DNA from: Phytoseiulus persimilis
Taxonomy: Eukaryota > Arthropoda > Arachnida > Mesostigmata > Phytoseiidae
Assembly: GCA_037576195.1 (NCBI GenBank)
Contig: CM075102.1
Coordinates: 28,020,745-28,084,744 of the forward strand
Length of the DNA: 64,000 bases
Reading direction: 5' to 3'
Part shown: piece after piece, positions 12,646 through 57,500 of the stretch
How positions within the stretch are numbered: the stretch's first letter is position 1
How the letters are laid out: each line of letters starts with the position of its first letter
Made by a program: the position numbers and the translations under genes
Notes under the pieces: model-generated
Database searches by the model: none
The model's input: the letters and a program-made list of their open reading frames with translations, nothing else
What the model was told of the DNA's origin: nothing

Positions 12646-15600
12646 TCTAAAGCACTGAGAGACCGAGTGAGAGACAGCAGATTAAACTGGTGATAGCATC
12701 AACAATAGCCCCGGTCGCCTTCCCATGGAGTTCTTGTCTCTCGAAAGAGTGCCTCGGGAAGGATCCATTCAGTTGTCAACGATTCTCCGTTTTCGCCGAT
12801 TCCTGAACGGAGGCATATCGGGGCTTTTGATCCTGGAGGCGCGCATCAAACGCTTGAGCCAAATTTCAGTGACGGGTCGCTCTCGACGCACCGGACGGGC
12901 AATATTCGTATTCTGACGTTCGGGATCCAACATGAATGGGAATCCTGCCGCGAGACATCACTCTTCATTGTCCAAATGCGATGCCCTGGCTTGCATATCT
13001 TTGAACTCGCTCGATATTCTTACATCTCTCACTGTAATCGGATTGTTTCACCGTTTCTCAAAAGCTCTACGTTACTGTGTCGGAGCGGCGAGCTCGCCAG
13101 TACAGCCATGGGTTTGAATATAGCAGAGTTTGGAAGAAATCCTCTCATTTTTCCGGCCATTCCACGATTTCTGGGAATCTCTGAGCAATATCGGAGGTCG
13201 GTAGATTCGGGGCCGCAATCCACAATGTTTGGTGAGCATCGAAATAGCAATCATTCTCGTTCCGCTTCCGTTTTCTCAACGACAGGGAGCGGAAAGTGTT
13301 CGAACGAGGGTTATGGACAGAACAAGTCCTGATTGCTCCCGCTCTCCACCCAAACACCTCATTCACTCCTCCCTGAGATGGGAACAGACACAAACAGAGC
13401 AATGCCTTGAACGAAGGGAATGCGGGGGACGAAATAAGAGCGGCGAGTGGACGAAGGAAGCGTGCCTTCCGACCACCAGCAAGGGAACCAGACGGACTGA
13501 GAGTCGTCTCGATGGACGGACCGATGGATGGATGGAACGGAGGACGGTGGGATAGACCGACCAACTGGCATCCGCTTTCCTCATGGGAAATGCCTAAGTT
13601 TCTTCTCGAACTTTTTTCCGCTAGAACACCCAACGACTCGCCTTAACGGAACGTCAGTTACGTTCGCTGTTGCTGTCTCGGCCGGGATTGAGAACTTCCA
13701 CTCGAGGCTGGCGTCGGCTTTTGGGTGGCTGCGAACGACTCCGGTTCGTGTTCTCGAGTTGTTTCGGTGAGGTCCTGCGCACAGCTCCGGAGCACCGAAG
13801 CCTCTCCGAGCTATCTGACCGGGTCGCCAACTCGACAAGCTGGATGAGTACTCCTCCCAGTTTCCCCGGACGTCTCCGAAGGCGTTCTCCGGACGCGATG
13901 TTCAGCGGCGACGACACAAAAAGAGAACGCACGAGAATTTCCCGAGTCGAGGAGGGAAAAAGCTGAACATATCTGCAAGCGCAGCGTTCGATAATCTCCA
14001 AACAAACTTCTTCGAAGTGTGCTCAGCGGAGTCATCCAGCGGTCGCTTCATTCCTCGTCGGCTCCCCACAGAAGCGACTTTCTACCTGTTCCAGATCAGA
14101 CACTTCCGTCGCAGCTGGTCATTCAAGGCAGCTCGTTTGGCGATCCTTCTCAGTCATCGCGGCTCTTCGTCAGACTCGGATGCATCGAGGTCGAAATAGT
14201 GTCGCCCGTTCATGCGCTGCGCCACAAAGCGCAGCAACCGAGGCCCGATGAATTATTTCATGTCAAAGTCGCTCAGAAGACAAAAGCTCGCTTGTACTGG
14301 GAATGCGCAACCGATCGCGAGAGATCCACGAGCTCAGGGCGATTGGAAGCCATGGAATCCGAGCTCGGGCTTATGCCCCGACAGGTACCGAACCTGGTGT
14401 CAAAGCGAAGCTGCACGCGTGACGCGAGTCGCGTTGATAGCTCGCCGGCTGGAAGTTTCGATCTTTTGATCGCAGCCACAGCCCTGCCATCGGGTCTTTG
14501 AGCGACCCTCTAGCAAACGGAGTTGATCGAAATTCTGTTTGTTCCGCCACAACGATTCTTCCTCTAGGCTCATGGTCGATTGTATCGCCAGCGCTTGGAG
14601 TTGCCTGTTCGGCCCTTCGCGTCCCTTGGCGGGTCCTGATTGTACACGAATGGATGTACCGACGGATTCAATGGAACGTTGAGGAGTCCGTGGCAACATC
14701 TTCTGACTCCAGCGGTGTTTACGCATCGACGATTCCAGTTCTCGATGAAGGAATAGAGCATCGAAAGACACTCCAGTCTGGAGCCCAGAGGTTTTTTGCT
14801 TTTTCCCCGCGCACGCACAACTGTCACGGCAGAGATGATGCTGTCGAAAGCCTTATTCCTGTACAGGAATCTGCGCGAAAGGATGTGTAAACGGATAGAT
14901 GTAGCGGGAAGGAGTAGGTGTGGATGGACGCACGACGACGTCGGCTACACAAAACCACGACGACAGCGAAACGCATCGCAAACATCGACGTAAACAGCGA
15001 CTCACCAAGGGTAACTCGCTTCGAAGAAGGCCGTGGGAGCGTTCGGAGGAAGACCCCGATTTCTCTCCAATCCCAGGAATCAAGACGTGAGCCCGTTCAC
15101 CACCGTGAGTTTTCCGCCAGTCTATTCTTGAACTCTGACTTGTTTTGAACTCCTTTCATAGGCCCGAGAGACTCAGACAAAGAACTCGGAGGGTGGGTGA
15201 AAAGGGAAACAGGGAAGCTGAGGTCGACTGAAGCCTTGAACCCACCACTCCTGGAGACAAGAAACGAGTGTGATAACAACAATAGTATTCACTCGGCGCA
15301 TGACAGCCCACAACGAGTTGGCTGTCACCACGCTGCTCCTCAGGGATTCCTCCCGTGAGGGCTGTAACAGATCGGAAAACATGGGGAGAGGACGACAGAA
15401 GAGGGCTCCCGCTTCACGCCAATCTCACTTTCTTCCGGAGGGAACGCTGCTCGGTTCAGCCCAATGTCTTGCGAGAATATTACGCAACGGTGTTCTCGTC
15501 AACAAGTCGAAAGATCACATAGGTCGCCACACGGTAGGCCTCCGCTTCGTTCTTGCGCTGAGGAGCGTGCGGCGTTCCCGACAAATGACGAGATGCGCGA

Positions 15601-18600
15601 GACGGTGAGCGCATTGGCTCGTGGTACCGAAGTCTCGAGAGTTGAGGTGGATGTCTCTCGAGTAGAGCCTCAGTCTCTCTGACCTTCTTCGGGATCGAAC
15701 GAACTCAACAGGAAGGCCTTAGAAGGCTCAATTAGAACGAGGTGAGAAGAGGCTGGGACGAAATAACCAAACTCCGCAGTTCCTCCCGAATGACTCCTCT
15801 CGTCACTCACTCCTCCGTAAGCATCACATCGAGAGTAACAGGTCTCAGCCCGCACACCCGGAGCGAAAACCCTGTGTTGAAAGTCACGGAATCTGGTTGC
15901 CCACGAGGAACGACTGAGCTGAGTGTTGACAATGATTCAGCGCGAGCCGTTGCGAATTTTCTGGGTGGGACGCACCCGCCATGAACGGGAGCGGACGTGG
16001 ATGAAACGATTACCCGATATCTCGGGGAGAATCAGAATCCCGTGCGACCGTATACGCTGGAGAAGGCCGCCCATCCGTCATGCAGGTGGCGCGACTTTTC
16101 TAAGAACGCCCAAGAAATGGAACACCAATATGTTACAAAGCGAACACACTGTTCTAAATGTTCGCAACGTAAACAGCCACGGATAAAAAAAAATCCAATC
16201 GACGAAGGGCATCATCATAGCGCGCGGAAGAAAAGCTGCACAAGGACCATTCCGTTCCAATTCCTTTTTCAATGAACCGAAACTGTCCTTCCTCACGCCA
16301 GGTGAGAGCGGTGAGACAGAACTAATTACGTAACGCGGTTTTTTCTGCTCGATCATCGGCCCTAACTCCTGTGTAATGGAATGGCTGTTTCAATTAGCGA
16401 CCGCACCGTCCCGCCATAAATGAACAGCTATGTTGCCAGCTAATGACACGGCTCCCAACTTCTTTCCTGGAGCCCGAACATGTTTTTCCCTGCACCTTGA
16501 TCCACAGGGTCGTCTCCGAACAGACATTGCCTGGTGTCCATTCGTCTCTCTCGGCGGTTTTCGCGTGAGTCGACGAATTCTGGTCATGGTCATTGAGCTA
16601 GGATGCTGTCTCAACGTGTTGATAGTGACTTCGGAGCTTATTGAGGATACAATTGGTCTTACGTACTCGGATACTCTTCGCCTACCGCTTCGAGTTGACC
16701 TCCGGCAACCGGGCAGAATGTAACCTCAGCCTTTTCGAGTACGTTTCTAGAGATTTTACGAATGAACTGATGAAGATTCTTTCGAGCAAGCTGCCGCGCA
16801 AACATCTGTAGGGGTTGACCGTGTCCCGGTATCAGACCAGTTGTACTTTTCATCAACGGCAGCGAGCTGGATCGCTATGCTGGCAAATCTCTCGAATGAA
16901 AACCCAAACATTCTTGAATGGCCGCGATTTACGCCCCTTGCACGCCTCGGGGGTTTGGACGCCAGCGAACCGCAAGTGGTCAGATTCGGTTGGGAGCTGA
17001 ACTAAGAGTCATTAATGACCTGACCCGCCGAGATCATCAACGGGCCAAAAGGTTTACGGCGTGTTGGCGTCGGAATTGCACAATTTTTGAATACATTCGA
17101 CCCGCCTGTTGCGGAATCGGGCCATGAAACAGGTAGGCGCTCCGGTATCAATATTGATTGTATCGGTACAAATTAAAACACAACAAATTTTTCGATCGCA
17201 TCGAGGAGAGGAGGAACTCTGTTACGTTGTGATGAACAGCTTCGTGTGTCGGTGAGAACTCATTCCCAACGTTTCATCAACCATTTTTGAACTCATCGAC
17301 GCGACCAGCTCGTTTCCTTTGGTCCAGTGTTTCTCAACCTTGCCGCTATCACAAACCCCCAGCCACTCCACCGTCGGCGGACAGTACCCGTTGTGACAGA
17401 AAATGCTCCAAATGGTGGCGTTAAAACCAGTCTCTTCGCGCCCCTTCTCATTCATTCAGAGCTCTTGTTGGTTTTCCCACCCGGATTCAGCTGCGGTGCT
17501 TCGTCGATATTTCCTTCCTCCGGAAATCGCAATGAAACTCGTCCCATTCCCCGTCGAGAACATGTATTTGGTGGGGAGCGTACGCCAGATGTTCTGAACA
17601 GTCTGAGTAAAAGATGAAGGGGATAGGAGCGCAGGCGGAGGTGCTAGGCTCCAGAAGTTTCCAGACCGCATCTCCTCGGGAGTACGAACGGCATGAATTT
17701 ATGGAGAAAAAAAAAAACAGGAAAGCCGTCGGAGTGAATATGCAGCTCAAACTGGGGCACACATCCTCCGTGGCTCTTTCGGCGGTCAAGCGATGAAGTC
17801 CTAATAGATGTAACTGCTCCAGGGAATGGATTGCAGCAGCCTGGCGGTGTCCAGCAGCTCACAGCAATAACCCGGCTGAGGTACGAGTTCGTTGCCGATA
17901 TTTCCCCGTTCGTCTTCATGGCGACCAACACGAGTCGTTCGTCGATTGCTCAGCTGTCGCCCAGACCCCCCGTCCTTAGTTGCTCAGAAGTCCTAAGCTC
18001 AGCTCTTGAGCAACTTCCCTGAGTTCCCAATGTCTGATTAGATGGAAGTCCTCTATGAGTTTTATGAGAGCCTGGGGAGCGTTTCGGCCAGTTTGTTTCC
18101 GCGCCTGCGTCAACGGAGCGGGAGAAATCCGATTTGATCGGGAAGATATATAGATTCTCCCAAGCAATACAATACATTGTCGGATTCGATGATCGTCATC
18201 CACATTGGAATTTATCACGAAAACTCGCTGCCCGAATCGTGCTCTAAAAGAGTCGGTCGTTAACTGAGGTTCGACCGTATCAGACTTTCCAGCATCGTCC
18301 GGCTCGAGAGGCTTATTTCCGGGAGACCGTCAGGCACTCCGGGGCGAAGCCGAGTGATTGAACCAGATTCAATCGACCAGAGAAGCAATCCTGTGTGGGC
18401 AATAACGAGCGAATTCCATCAATCGCTGAGATCGCGGACCCTCAACTACGGGGACAAACGGGAGGAACGTTATCGATGGAACTGAACACAGCTCTGTCTG
18501 CAGCTTGAATCGTTCTCTCCAACCTCCTCGATCAATTATCCGCGAGACGAGAGGACCGCAATTCGACACAGCTGACAAAAGAGTTGTCCGATCGAGACTT

Positions 18601-19960
18601 CTTCCAGTCCTCGAGACCTTCACATCTTTCCCTACGTTTTCCCTCCGCTTTCCAATCCGAGCTGCTGCTTCGCAAACGTTCGAGTGAGAAGCCGGGAGCC
18701 CAGGCTGCATCGTTCCTACTCCGCTTTCTGCAGCCGAATGATTCCTCGAGTTGGCAAGCACTGAATACGGCGGGACCGGAACAGCAAATAAGCAAGTGTT
18801 ACTCAGCCAGAGCGTTTGTGAATCAGGCTCCCGTTTCGGTCGGATGAATTCCCTGACTCGCCTCGATAGGAGCATGCAGAGACCCATCGAGGGCCTGATC
18901 CTCGTCCCGGCACTCCGTTATTGCGATCGAGGCAAGGCATAATCTGGAAGACTTGGATTCTCCGATACCGTTCCCGCGCGTCAGATCGCGGCTAGGCTCC
19001 CTGGAACTCTCGCTTAAATGAAGCACTAACAGTCTCGACGAGAATGATGAAGCAGGAAAGTTCCTGATTGAAGTCGGACTTTCCATTGTTTACGTCTGGA
19101 AAATTTCTGTGTGCCGGGAATCGGCTCCCGAGTCACAATCTTCTAGAACCCGTTCATTTCCATCACTGACCGATCTATCTGACAGAGGAGAGGATGAGTC
19201 GGGCGAGGCCATGAGTGAGATTCTCTGAAGCCATGTGAGCTCGTTCCGCACAGCGAGGAACTAGCGGATCTGGGAAGAGCCTGGAAGTTTTTGATGATCG
19301 CGAAGCGTCGTCTGGACAGCCAAGGCTCCTCGTTTAGCTCGAACGAGTTCCTTGTTTCTTGCCGCCCGCGCTCTCTCCCCCTCGGGATCACATTATAATG
19401 GCAGCACCCGGTTTTCCGGCTACGTCGCGAACTGGGGAAGATGAGAGGGAGGGGAATCAGTCTTCCGGTCCCTCCTGATACCTCCGTCTTTGCGAGTTAT
19501 TATTATGCCGAGCGTTCGGCCAAATGAGACGTTCAGCCGCTTGAGCTCACGACTGACGATTCACGATGTATCCATGCGCTTCATCCAGCGGCAACTGGCA
19601 TTGATTCTCGCTCTCAAGTTCACTCGGAGAATTGGGAAGACGGGCTGTCCTCACGAGATCCGTCACTCAGACCACCACGATGCGGGACCTCCGTCACTCC
19701 GCCGTCTGGGATAAACAAGGAGACTGTCGCAACAGTCCCCGGACGGCCATTGCTATGGTTCGATTATTTATGCGGCGCAGAACGGGTCGGGCTGCGCGGA
19801 TGAAATCATCGGATACACGTCTTCGCGTGACAGGCCTCATTGACCAGACTACTGCTCCAGATGGTCATTGATTGTCGCTCACGTTTCCCGCATGCCGCTG
19901 AGCTCCCAGCGATGTCGTCGACGACGGCAACGGGAAGTTTCCAAGCATCTCTGACCACGA
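12646..19960. other. No recognisable gene
   Basis: Short open frames (60-172 codons) occur on both strands without domains or consistent splice signals. The stretch 13500-13560 contains degenerate GATGGACG-type tetranucleotide repetition. No RNA gene, transposon or other structured element was recognised. Confidence 0.5.
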
Positions 19961-19970
19961 GCATCGATAA

Positions 19971-20243
19971 CTAGGACGAGAGTAGGTGTAGCGTGTGTAC
20001 TGAAGCAGCATCACCGGTCCTGATTTGGTTACCCGGAAGTTCACTGATAGCGCCAACCCGAACTCTGTCTCTGTCCCTCGGGTTTTCTCGGTGGGCTCCC
20101 TCCCTCTCGGCGGCCGGAGAGAAAAAGTCATCCGTACGATGATGTCTTATGCTCTTCAGGCTAATGACTAAGCGATGGACTCGCTGTCCGTGGTTCTCCG
20201 TCCCGCCTTCAGATATATGCAGCCCTTGCACTGCAATTTGTCG
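19971..20243 (-). other. Uncertain 3' continuation of the group 7-like frame
   Basis: The reading frame from the signal-peptide exon stays open across the N to a stop at 19971, giving a 227-codon total. The composition here switches to Arg/His/Glu-rich sequence that does not resemble a lipid-binding domain. It is probably intron, UTR or an out-of-frame read rather than coding sequence. Confidence 0.35.
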
Positions 20244-20654
20244 NTTGAACTCGTTGCCCAAGAAGGCCTTCATCTTAAACGTCGAGCTCAATTTCATTTG
20301 TGCCGCACGCAGAAGCACGGACGCTCGCAAGTGCTGCGTGCTGGTGGCCACGTCGAGCACGCGGAGACTGTCGAGACCCGCGATCTTGACTTTCGATAGA
20401 GAGACGTTGATATAGGAGTTCTCATCGCGCACGAGAACACTGATCCCCCCCAGGTCGAGGGGCGTTGCGTCCTGAACGGCCGCCAGGACTTTCTTGGCGA
20501 TGACTCCATGGAACGCGATCAGGTCTGTCTCGTTGAACGCGCCGAGTCGACTGACGAACTTCGAAAGTTCCAATTCGGGAACCGCGGTCTCTCCGATGCT
20601 TCCGAGCAGCACCAGACAGCCGACAACGAGGTTCCACTCGATTCTGATGCCCAT
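20244..20654 (-). CDS. Secreted protein resembling the mite group 7 allergen family (5' part)
   Basis: ATG at 20654 on the minus strand. The first about 25 residues form a clear signal peptide: a basic start, a hydrophobic core (LVVGCLVLLGSIG), and a cleavage site around GETA. The mature part alternates short hydrophobic and polar residues, including GISVLVRDENSYINVSLSKV and VKIAGLDSLRVLDVATST. This matches the style of arthropod group 7 allergen-like proteins, which adopt a BPI/JHBP-like lipid-binding fold and are secreted. The recognisable similarity stops near the unresolved base N at 20244. Beyond it the open frame continues to 19971 but becomes arginine-rich and unlike the family. Another frame (GAC AAA TTG CAG onward) gives a short, more family-like continuation and then a stop. 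A sequencing indel at the N or a missed splice site may therefore break the gene. The family is inferred by eye and no close homologue was searched. Confidence 0.5.
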
Positions 20655-22964
20655 GGCGTTCGGAAGGATCGAGTTTCAGGTGTGTTCGGCTGCCTCACTG
20701 GCTCTCGTCACAGCCGTGGATGTTCGACGGGAATCACAACACAGACTCGGCACAATCACTACTCGGACGCGAATTGGCGAACCGCGTCAAACTCATTTAA
20801 CAACGCGTGACGGTCCCAATCCGTTCGATGGCGAGTGATTAGTATCCGCTACCAGGAGAACCAGCAGTGACAGGAGTGACCGTTCTTGATGGGCGAGCTG
20901 TTTTTTCTTGTCTCGTCAAGTCTGACGATGCTCAGATGGGCCCGGTCCCGGGATTCATCGGAAGCTGCGGCGCTAGTTCCGGGCCGGCGGCAAGCTCAGA
21001 TGGAACGCTTTCGCAAGCAGCCTGCGCGGTCGACTGCGCGGACAGCTGAACAACAAACCGCTGTCTCCACCGGGCTCACCTCGCTGGCTGAGCTGACTGA
21101 GGGGATGCCCCAAGCGGTGAGTGAAAACCGCTTCTCAGCTCAGACGGATTGCCGATCGAATTGACTCCTGGTCCAGAACACGGCACAACCAAGCAGACAG
21201 TCAGGCATCTAGTCAGTCGGTTGGTAACCCAACGAATGCCCCCTCCCCTCGCTGGCTGCGGGAAGGGCTGAAAGCGGAGAAAAAAAGGAGGGATGCCCCA
21301 CTGACAGACGCGCCGGAGAAGGCGAAATTCGACCGCCAGCTCGACTGGAATCGCCATGTCCTGACCGAAAGACCGATCAGATCGAAGTGTCGCGTGCGGA
21401 CAACGACGTGAAGGCCATAACCTTATCGGCGGATGCTCGTTTTGTAGAACAGTACGAAATTATGTCCAGTTTCTGCGGGACGATCCGCGACTTTGATCAG
21501 CGGGTCGTCACGATGGAACGTCCTCACCTGAACACACGAAGGCGATAGACAGTAATTTCTTCTGTAATTGGTGGGATGCCGGGCGAAGAACATGGATGGT
21601 GCGATCGGGAACGGGGTTCCACTCAAGTATCGGGAAAATAGATGAATGGACGATACTTACTCCCGGTTTGAAGCGTGTGAGCCTTTCGGAGCGATGCTTA
21701 TCGAGATTCTGTAGGAACAATTCGATCAAAAAGAAAATCCGATCAATATTCTCAAGAACAACCCGCGCGTTCACGATACAGAACGAAAGCAATGACAGGC
21801 ACCGTTTAGTGGGATTGAACAAAATTCAATCGACCGTCAACGGAACCCACCTCGTTACAGCATCGTGACATAAGTTCTGAACGCAGGGTCCTTGGATTTT
21901 TCCTCCGCTGCTAAACGTCAAACGTCGTGCGTTTATCGACGACGAAAGCGACATCACTGATTCTTCGTTCTTTTCTAAGGTCCGTCGTTTTGCTTTCGTG
22001 TAATGCACTTTTGCGGTAACTGACGGCCAAACACACACACGCTCTCCCAACGTCGAGTCTACGGCGCAAACCGTTGCTTTGTCGTTAGCGTCGTTAACTA
22101 TCCCGCGATCAACAGAACAATACGTGAAGAGGTGTTGTGTCAGCATCAGGTTCTGCGTCAGTTTCTCAGCGCCAACATCACAACAGAACCAAATCACTCC
22201 GAAGAGCCTTATAAGAGAGAAATCATCCAATACCTCCGAATTCCGATACCGACATTTGGTACGCATTCTCGTCCTGATACTCTGCGATCCCCGCCCCCGT
22301 CACGCAGGCAACGAAAACGGAGAGCCCGCGAGCTCAGGGGAACGAGAGAAAAAAGAACGGGAGAACCCTCTTCAAAATCCGAAATACAAATTTGAATGCG
22401 AATAGCCGAAGCAACAGCTTTGAATGCTTTGCTGTGTCGTCTTTAGTGATGTCGCTCCAGCGAAGCTGAATTCGACGAAGGAGCCGCCGCCGTGGAGCAA
22501 ACGAGGGACTGACCTGGTCAGATTGTGTGGTATCAGTTATTAAAGCGAGACCCTCGTCGTCTTTGGCAATACCGTGGTCGCAACATACAACGGTAACGCC
22601 AAAGCAAACTTCAACAATTTGCTTCAGATATCCCGACTCGCATTGTTATTCTAATTCGGCTTTGGGAAACGGCTCCACTGTGGAGCGGCAGCCAATCAGG
22701 CAACCGCCTACCCACCCACAGCCCAGCCGCCCAGCGCAGGCATCTGCAGAGCGCGCGGTAGACCGTCGCGGACCGATCGGTTAAGCGACAAAGTTCGGTA
22801 CTGCGCTGTCAAAGAGGAGGAGAAGAGTTAGGGGAGAGGTTGATTCGAAATTTGGCGCGTGCTCTCGACTCCTGGGATTCCGTGGAGTAGTGGAGGGGCT
22901 CTGAGAGAGTGTTGTTATAGAGGGTGGGAGCGAGAGAACGGCCCCCAAGATGGTAGCCGTCTAT

Positions 22965-22981
22965 GGCAGCAGCAGCAGCAG
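22965..22981. repeat. GCA trinucleotide run
   Basis: About five to six GCA units, read as polyalanine in one frame and as poly-leucine/cysteine in antisense frames. It lies about 670 bases upstream of the BRSK start codon. Confidence 0.7.
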
Positions 22982-23171
22982 GAGCATTGTGCCAACCATG
23001 GCCCCCGTGTTTCGATTCCCAACCCAAAGCCCAGAAAACCAAAGTGAGGATCTCAGCCCGGCCGTCGGCGGACGTCTCTGAGGGCACGCCGGTCGTGGCA
23101 AGCCTTTTCTCAGCAACTCCGGGATCGAGATCAGCACCATCGACAAAATTACCACTACCGCCACCATAACC

Positions 23172-23222
23172 TCCACCACCACCACCACCGACGACGACGA
23201 CGACGGCGACGACCACCACCAG
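23172..23222. repeat. Compound CCA / ACG trinucleotide repeat
   Basis: A CCA tract is followed directly by an ACG tract and again by CCA. On the minus strand it reads as long valine/glycine runs, which explains the spurious 92- and 136-codon frames there. Confidence 0.8.
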
Positions 23223-23648
23223 GTTGTCGGAGTGTTCAACTACCCACCTCCTACCTGCCCATCGGCGAACTTGCCCAAGTTTCCGAGAGAATGCTCTCCT
23301 GCCGACCTACCTGTCTCGACTGAGGAATTCCCGTCGCGTACTGCAGTCTAAAGGTCTCAAGTTATTCCTTCGGTGCGGCGATCCGCCGATCTCGTGTGTC
23401 CGTCGCTCGACTGGATAGTTGAACCGTCCGATGGATGGTTGTGCTCAGATTTGTGGTGGATTAATGCTCGATGTGTAGCCGTTGTGAATGGTGGAAGGTT
23501 GAGGATGCTTTGCTTTGCTTGAGTGTCTTTTGTCCGAGAGTCCTACAGCACGCAGATCGCTGCTGGACGTTTCGGACTCATTCTGTGAGGTGCTGTGGAA
23601 AATCTGTGCCCCCCGCCCCCCGCAAAGTATTCTGTGTCAAGCGGAAAG

Positions 23649-54515
<30,867 letters not shown>

Positions 54516-57500
54516 CACATTCCCCGGAGAAACCACAAACCCTGCACGGGGCCAGTCAAAGATTCCGACCGTTGCGCAGAGTCGGAGTCAGAGAGGAGCC
54601 AATGTGAAGCCAAGGTCAACGAGACGAGACAGAGCGAGCTGTGAGGACCGCCTGGCAGTGCCTGTGGTTTCTGTGCGAAGACGACTTCTTTCCGTTCATC
54701 TATCGATTTGGCTGCGAAACAAACTCATCCGAGAGCAAGCTGACGAGAACCGGGAGAATCGATTGAGCAAAATCCGAGAACCTCTCGGGGATGAACAAGT
54801 TGAGGATTTGCATACGTTGACCCAAACTCGTATGCTCAAAAAACGAGAGAAGCAACTTTATTGATTGATGCTGTAAATATTAGGGAAACGGAAGGATGAA
54901 ACCAAGTTTCCTGCTCCTCCTCTCCTCACCCGGAGATTCCGTGGCCTTGACAGGCTCATTCTGTTCATAAGAAGTATATAACAGACATATCTACCGAAAG
55001 CAGAGAGAAGGAAACGTGACTATAGGATGAGAACTATGGCACCTGAAGAAGCAGCAACAAGAAGCAGAATACACACGGCTTTTACTCAACATTTCTACGC
55101 GCCCACAGTGTGCAGGACACAGGGGCGAAGACAGCTGAGATTCCGGCCCTACAAGTCGAATGGACAGCCAGGTCGTAGATTTCACATGGATCAGATTTCT
55201 TCGTAAACCGACAAGCCGACGGGAGAGGGGGGAACCGGCTGGAGCCCAGCCAACCTCAGCGGGGGCGATGCTCGGGTGGTGCAGAAAAGGGTCATCCTTG
55301 ATCCGCCTTTCTTGGATTGACGAAATGCCTCACAGGAACATAACTATTCATGCCGGACTGAAGCATCTCCTCGTGGTCGGCTGTTGTCACGACGTTTGCA
55401 AATTGGCGTAGTCAGCTACATCCAGACTATTCTCTGACATAGGGATTAAGGAGTCAGAAACAATAGAAGAAGTTCTTCAATCAATCCACCCACATCTGAA
55501 CTACAAGGGAATCCGGAAATCAAAGAGGGATTTGTTGAAACTATAATTCACTGAAGCATCTGCATCATACACACATAACTATTCTACGTCTACTGCTATA
55601 ATTCCCAATACCTAACTGTAGTTCTGCTGATACGAGAACGGAGAAAACAACAAGTTCACTGACTGTCTCAGTGCCGACTAGAAGAGTGAAAATTTTGAAG
55701 ACCTTCAATGACATTCCATTGAAAATTTGCGACAGAAACTCCAGCTGCAACCATAAGCCCGACAGACAAAGTTCGATTTGCCGTGGCTGCGATAAGAGGA
55801 CAGTGATCCCGAGGAGCCATTACAGGAAGCCAGAATACGAAACGCCAGCGATGCCGAACAATTTTCATGTGAGATCTCAGCTCGTGTCCTCTAACGCGCC
55901 AGGGCAAGTCTTGATGAGAGCATCGTTCCGATGATAAGTAAGCGTAATCAACTCTACACGACAATGGCGAATAACTGAGCTCAGCCCAAGGTTGATCCCA
56001 CGCAGACGTCAATACGGAAGCAAACACAAGCGGTCGACGAATGGGAGCATAGTATTGTGACGGTCATTGCATCGTCTGGCGCGAAATGTGAGGCGACTAG
56101 AGACGTTTTTGTGTCGTTCTGCTCTGAAAATTTGTAAATATCACCGCGATATCTCCGACAGATACACAGACACACACGCGGGATCATCGGGAAGCAACGA
56201 ACCCGGTTTTGGATATCTTACTTCAGACGGGGTTGATTTTCCGAAAGTTCGAGTACCATGAAAAATAATCTGGATAGTAGGATTCCTCTGAAACTTCTAG
56301 ATACGCATCTGCAGCTCGGGGACTCGGAAGGTTGATCCAGCTACTGTCGAGACTTTGAGACGGAGACTCATCCCATTGTATGCAATTAGATGGTTTTGGT
56401 TGGAGAACTTGTGAAACGCAAGATGATGGACATCAAGGAGCCAACGGAACCACTCGAGATTCCATCCGAAATGTAGACACAGATCACATCGATCGCATTG
56501 GACGAAGTTTCACAACGGAGACGAATCAGCGGCCCTCAAAACTGTGGAATGCGGAATTCGGAACAAATACGCTGACGATTCTGAACGAGCTTATGCGGAT
56601 TTTTCCCGGAATCAAAAAGTCAGATCCAGCGACACGATACTCAACGGATCAACTTCGATGTGGAAGTTGTGCGAAGGCTTGAACGTGTTTAGCACTGAAA
56701 GGGGAAGTTCTCTTCCCTGATGCAGGCCGAGTTTCGATGAGGATAACGATGATTTTAGATTCCAATAAGCCGTAGAAACCAATTGTGATTCAGAAGATAA
56801 GGACTATAACGACAATGATGATGAATAACTGAGGAAAATCAAACCAGGTCGACGTCTGCATAATTGAGAGAGCTGAACGGGATGAAACAACGGACAGACA
56901 AACAGACAGACAGACAAACGAACAGCAGGAAGACAAATAAAACCGCTAATCGCTTGACGATGTTTTCATTTCGCTATGCTTCGATCTCGCAGCTGAGCGG
57001 AGCGAGAATGCTTAATTCGATGAAAGAAACAGCACTGCTGGAGTTCAATTTCTGTCTATCGCTCTGCTGAATGCCAGACTCGGCTAGCTGGAGCTGTTCG
57101 TATGGAGCATTTAGTCTGGGTCGGGAGTTTTCGTGTTCCTGCTCCTCCCGATCATGTCTCGGTGAAAAATGGCCCGTTTAAAGTTCCTCTGCCATAGTCG
57201 ATCGCTGAGAAAATGACGCGTATTATGGTCGCTGGAAGAACTTTGGATCGTGAAGATCGGCCTCGAGTTGTGCTCCGCAGAGCGACTCAAAATTGACCCA
57301 TATTTTTTGGAGGTTCCCTCCAACCGGCCGTGAAAACCTGAACGGTCGCCAGCAACGACTCATTTATGGAACGAACTGGATCGTCTCCCTCCCCACCAAC
57401 TGCTCTCCGGAGACCATGAGATACTTGAGAGTTTACGGAGGAGCGTCAGACAACAGTGTTTACCAGCTTGCCAAGCGATAGAGTTCGTCCGGGTGTGATT

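Larger units (their letters stand above)
20655..23648. other. Intergenic, presumed BRSK upstream region
   Basis: No gene recognised. It contains a GCA run (22965-22981), CCA and ACG runs (23172-23222), and a cytosine/CCAC-rich stretch (22685-22745). The last few hundred bases precede the BRSK start codon and may carry its 5' UTR and promoter; no TATA box stands out. Confidence 0.5.
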
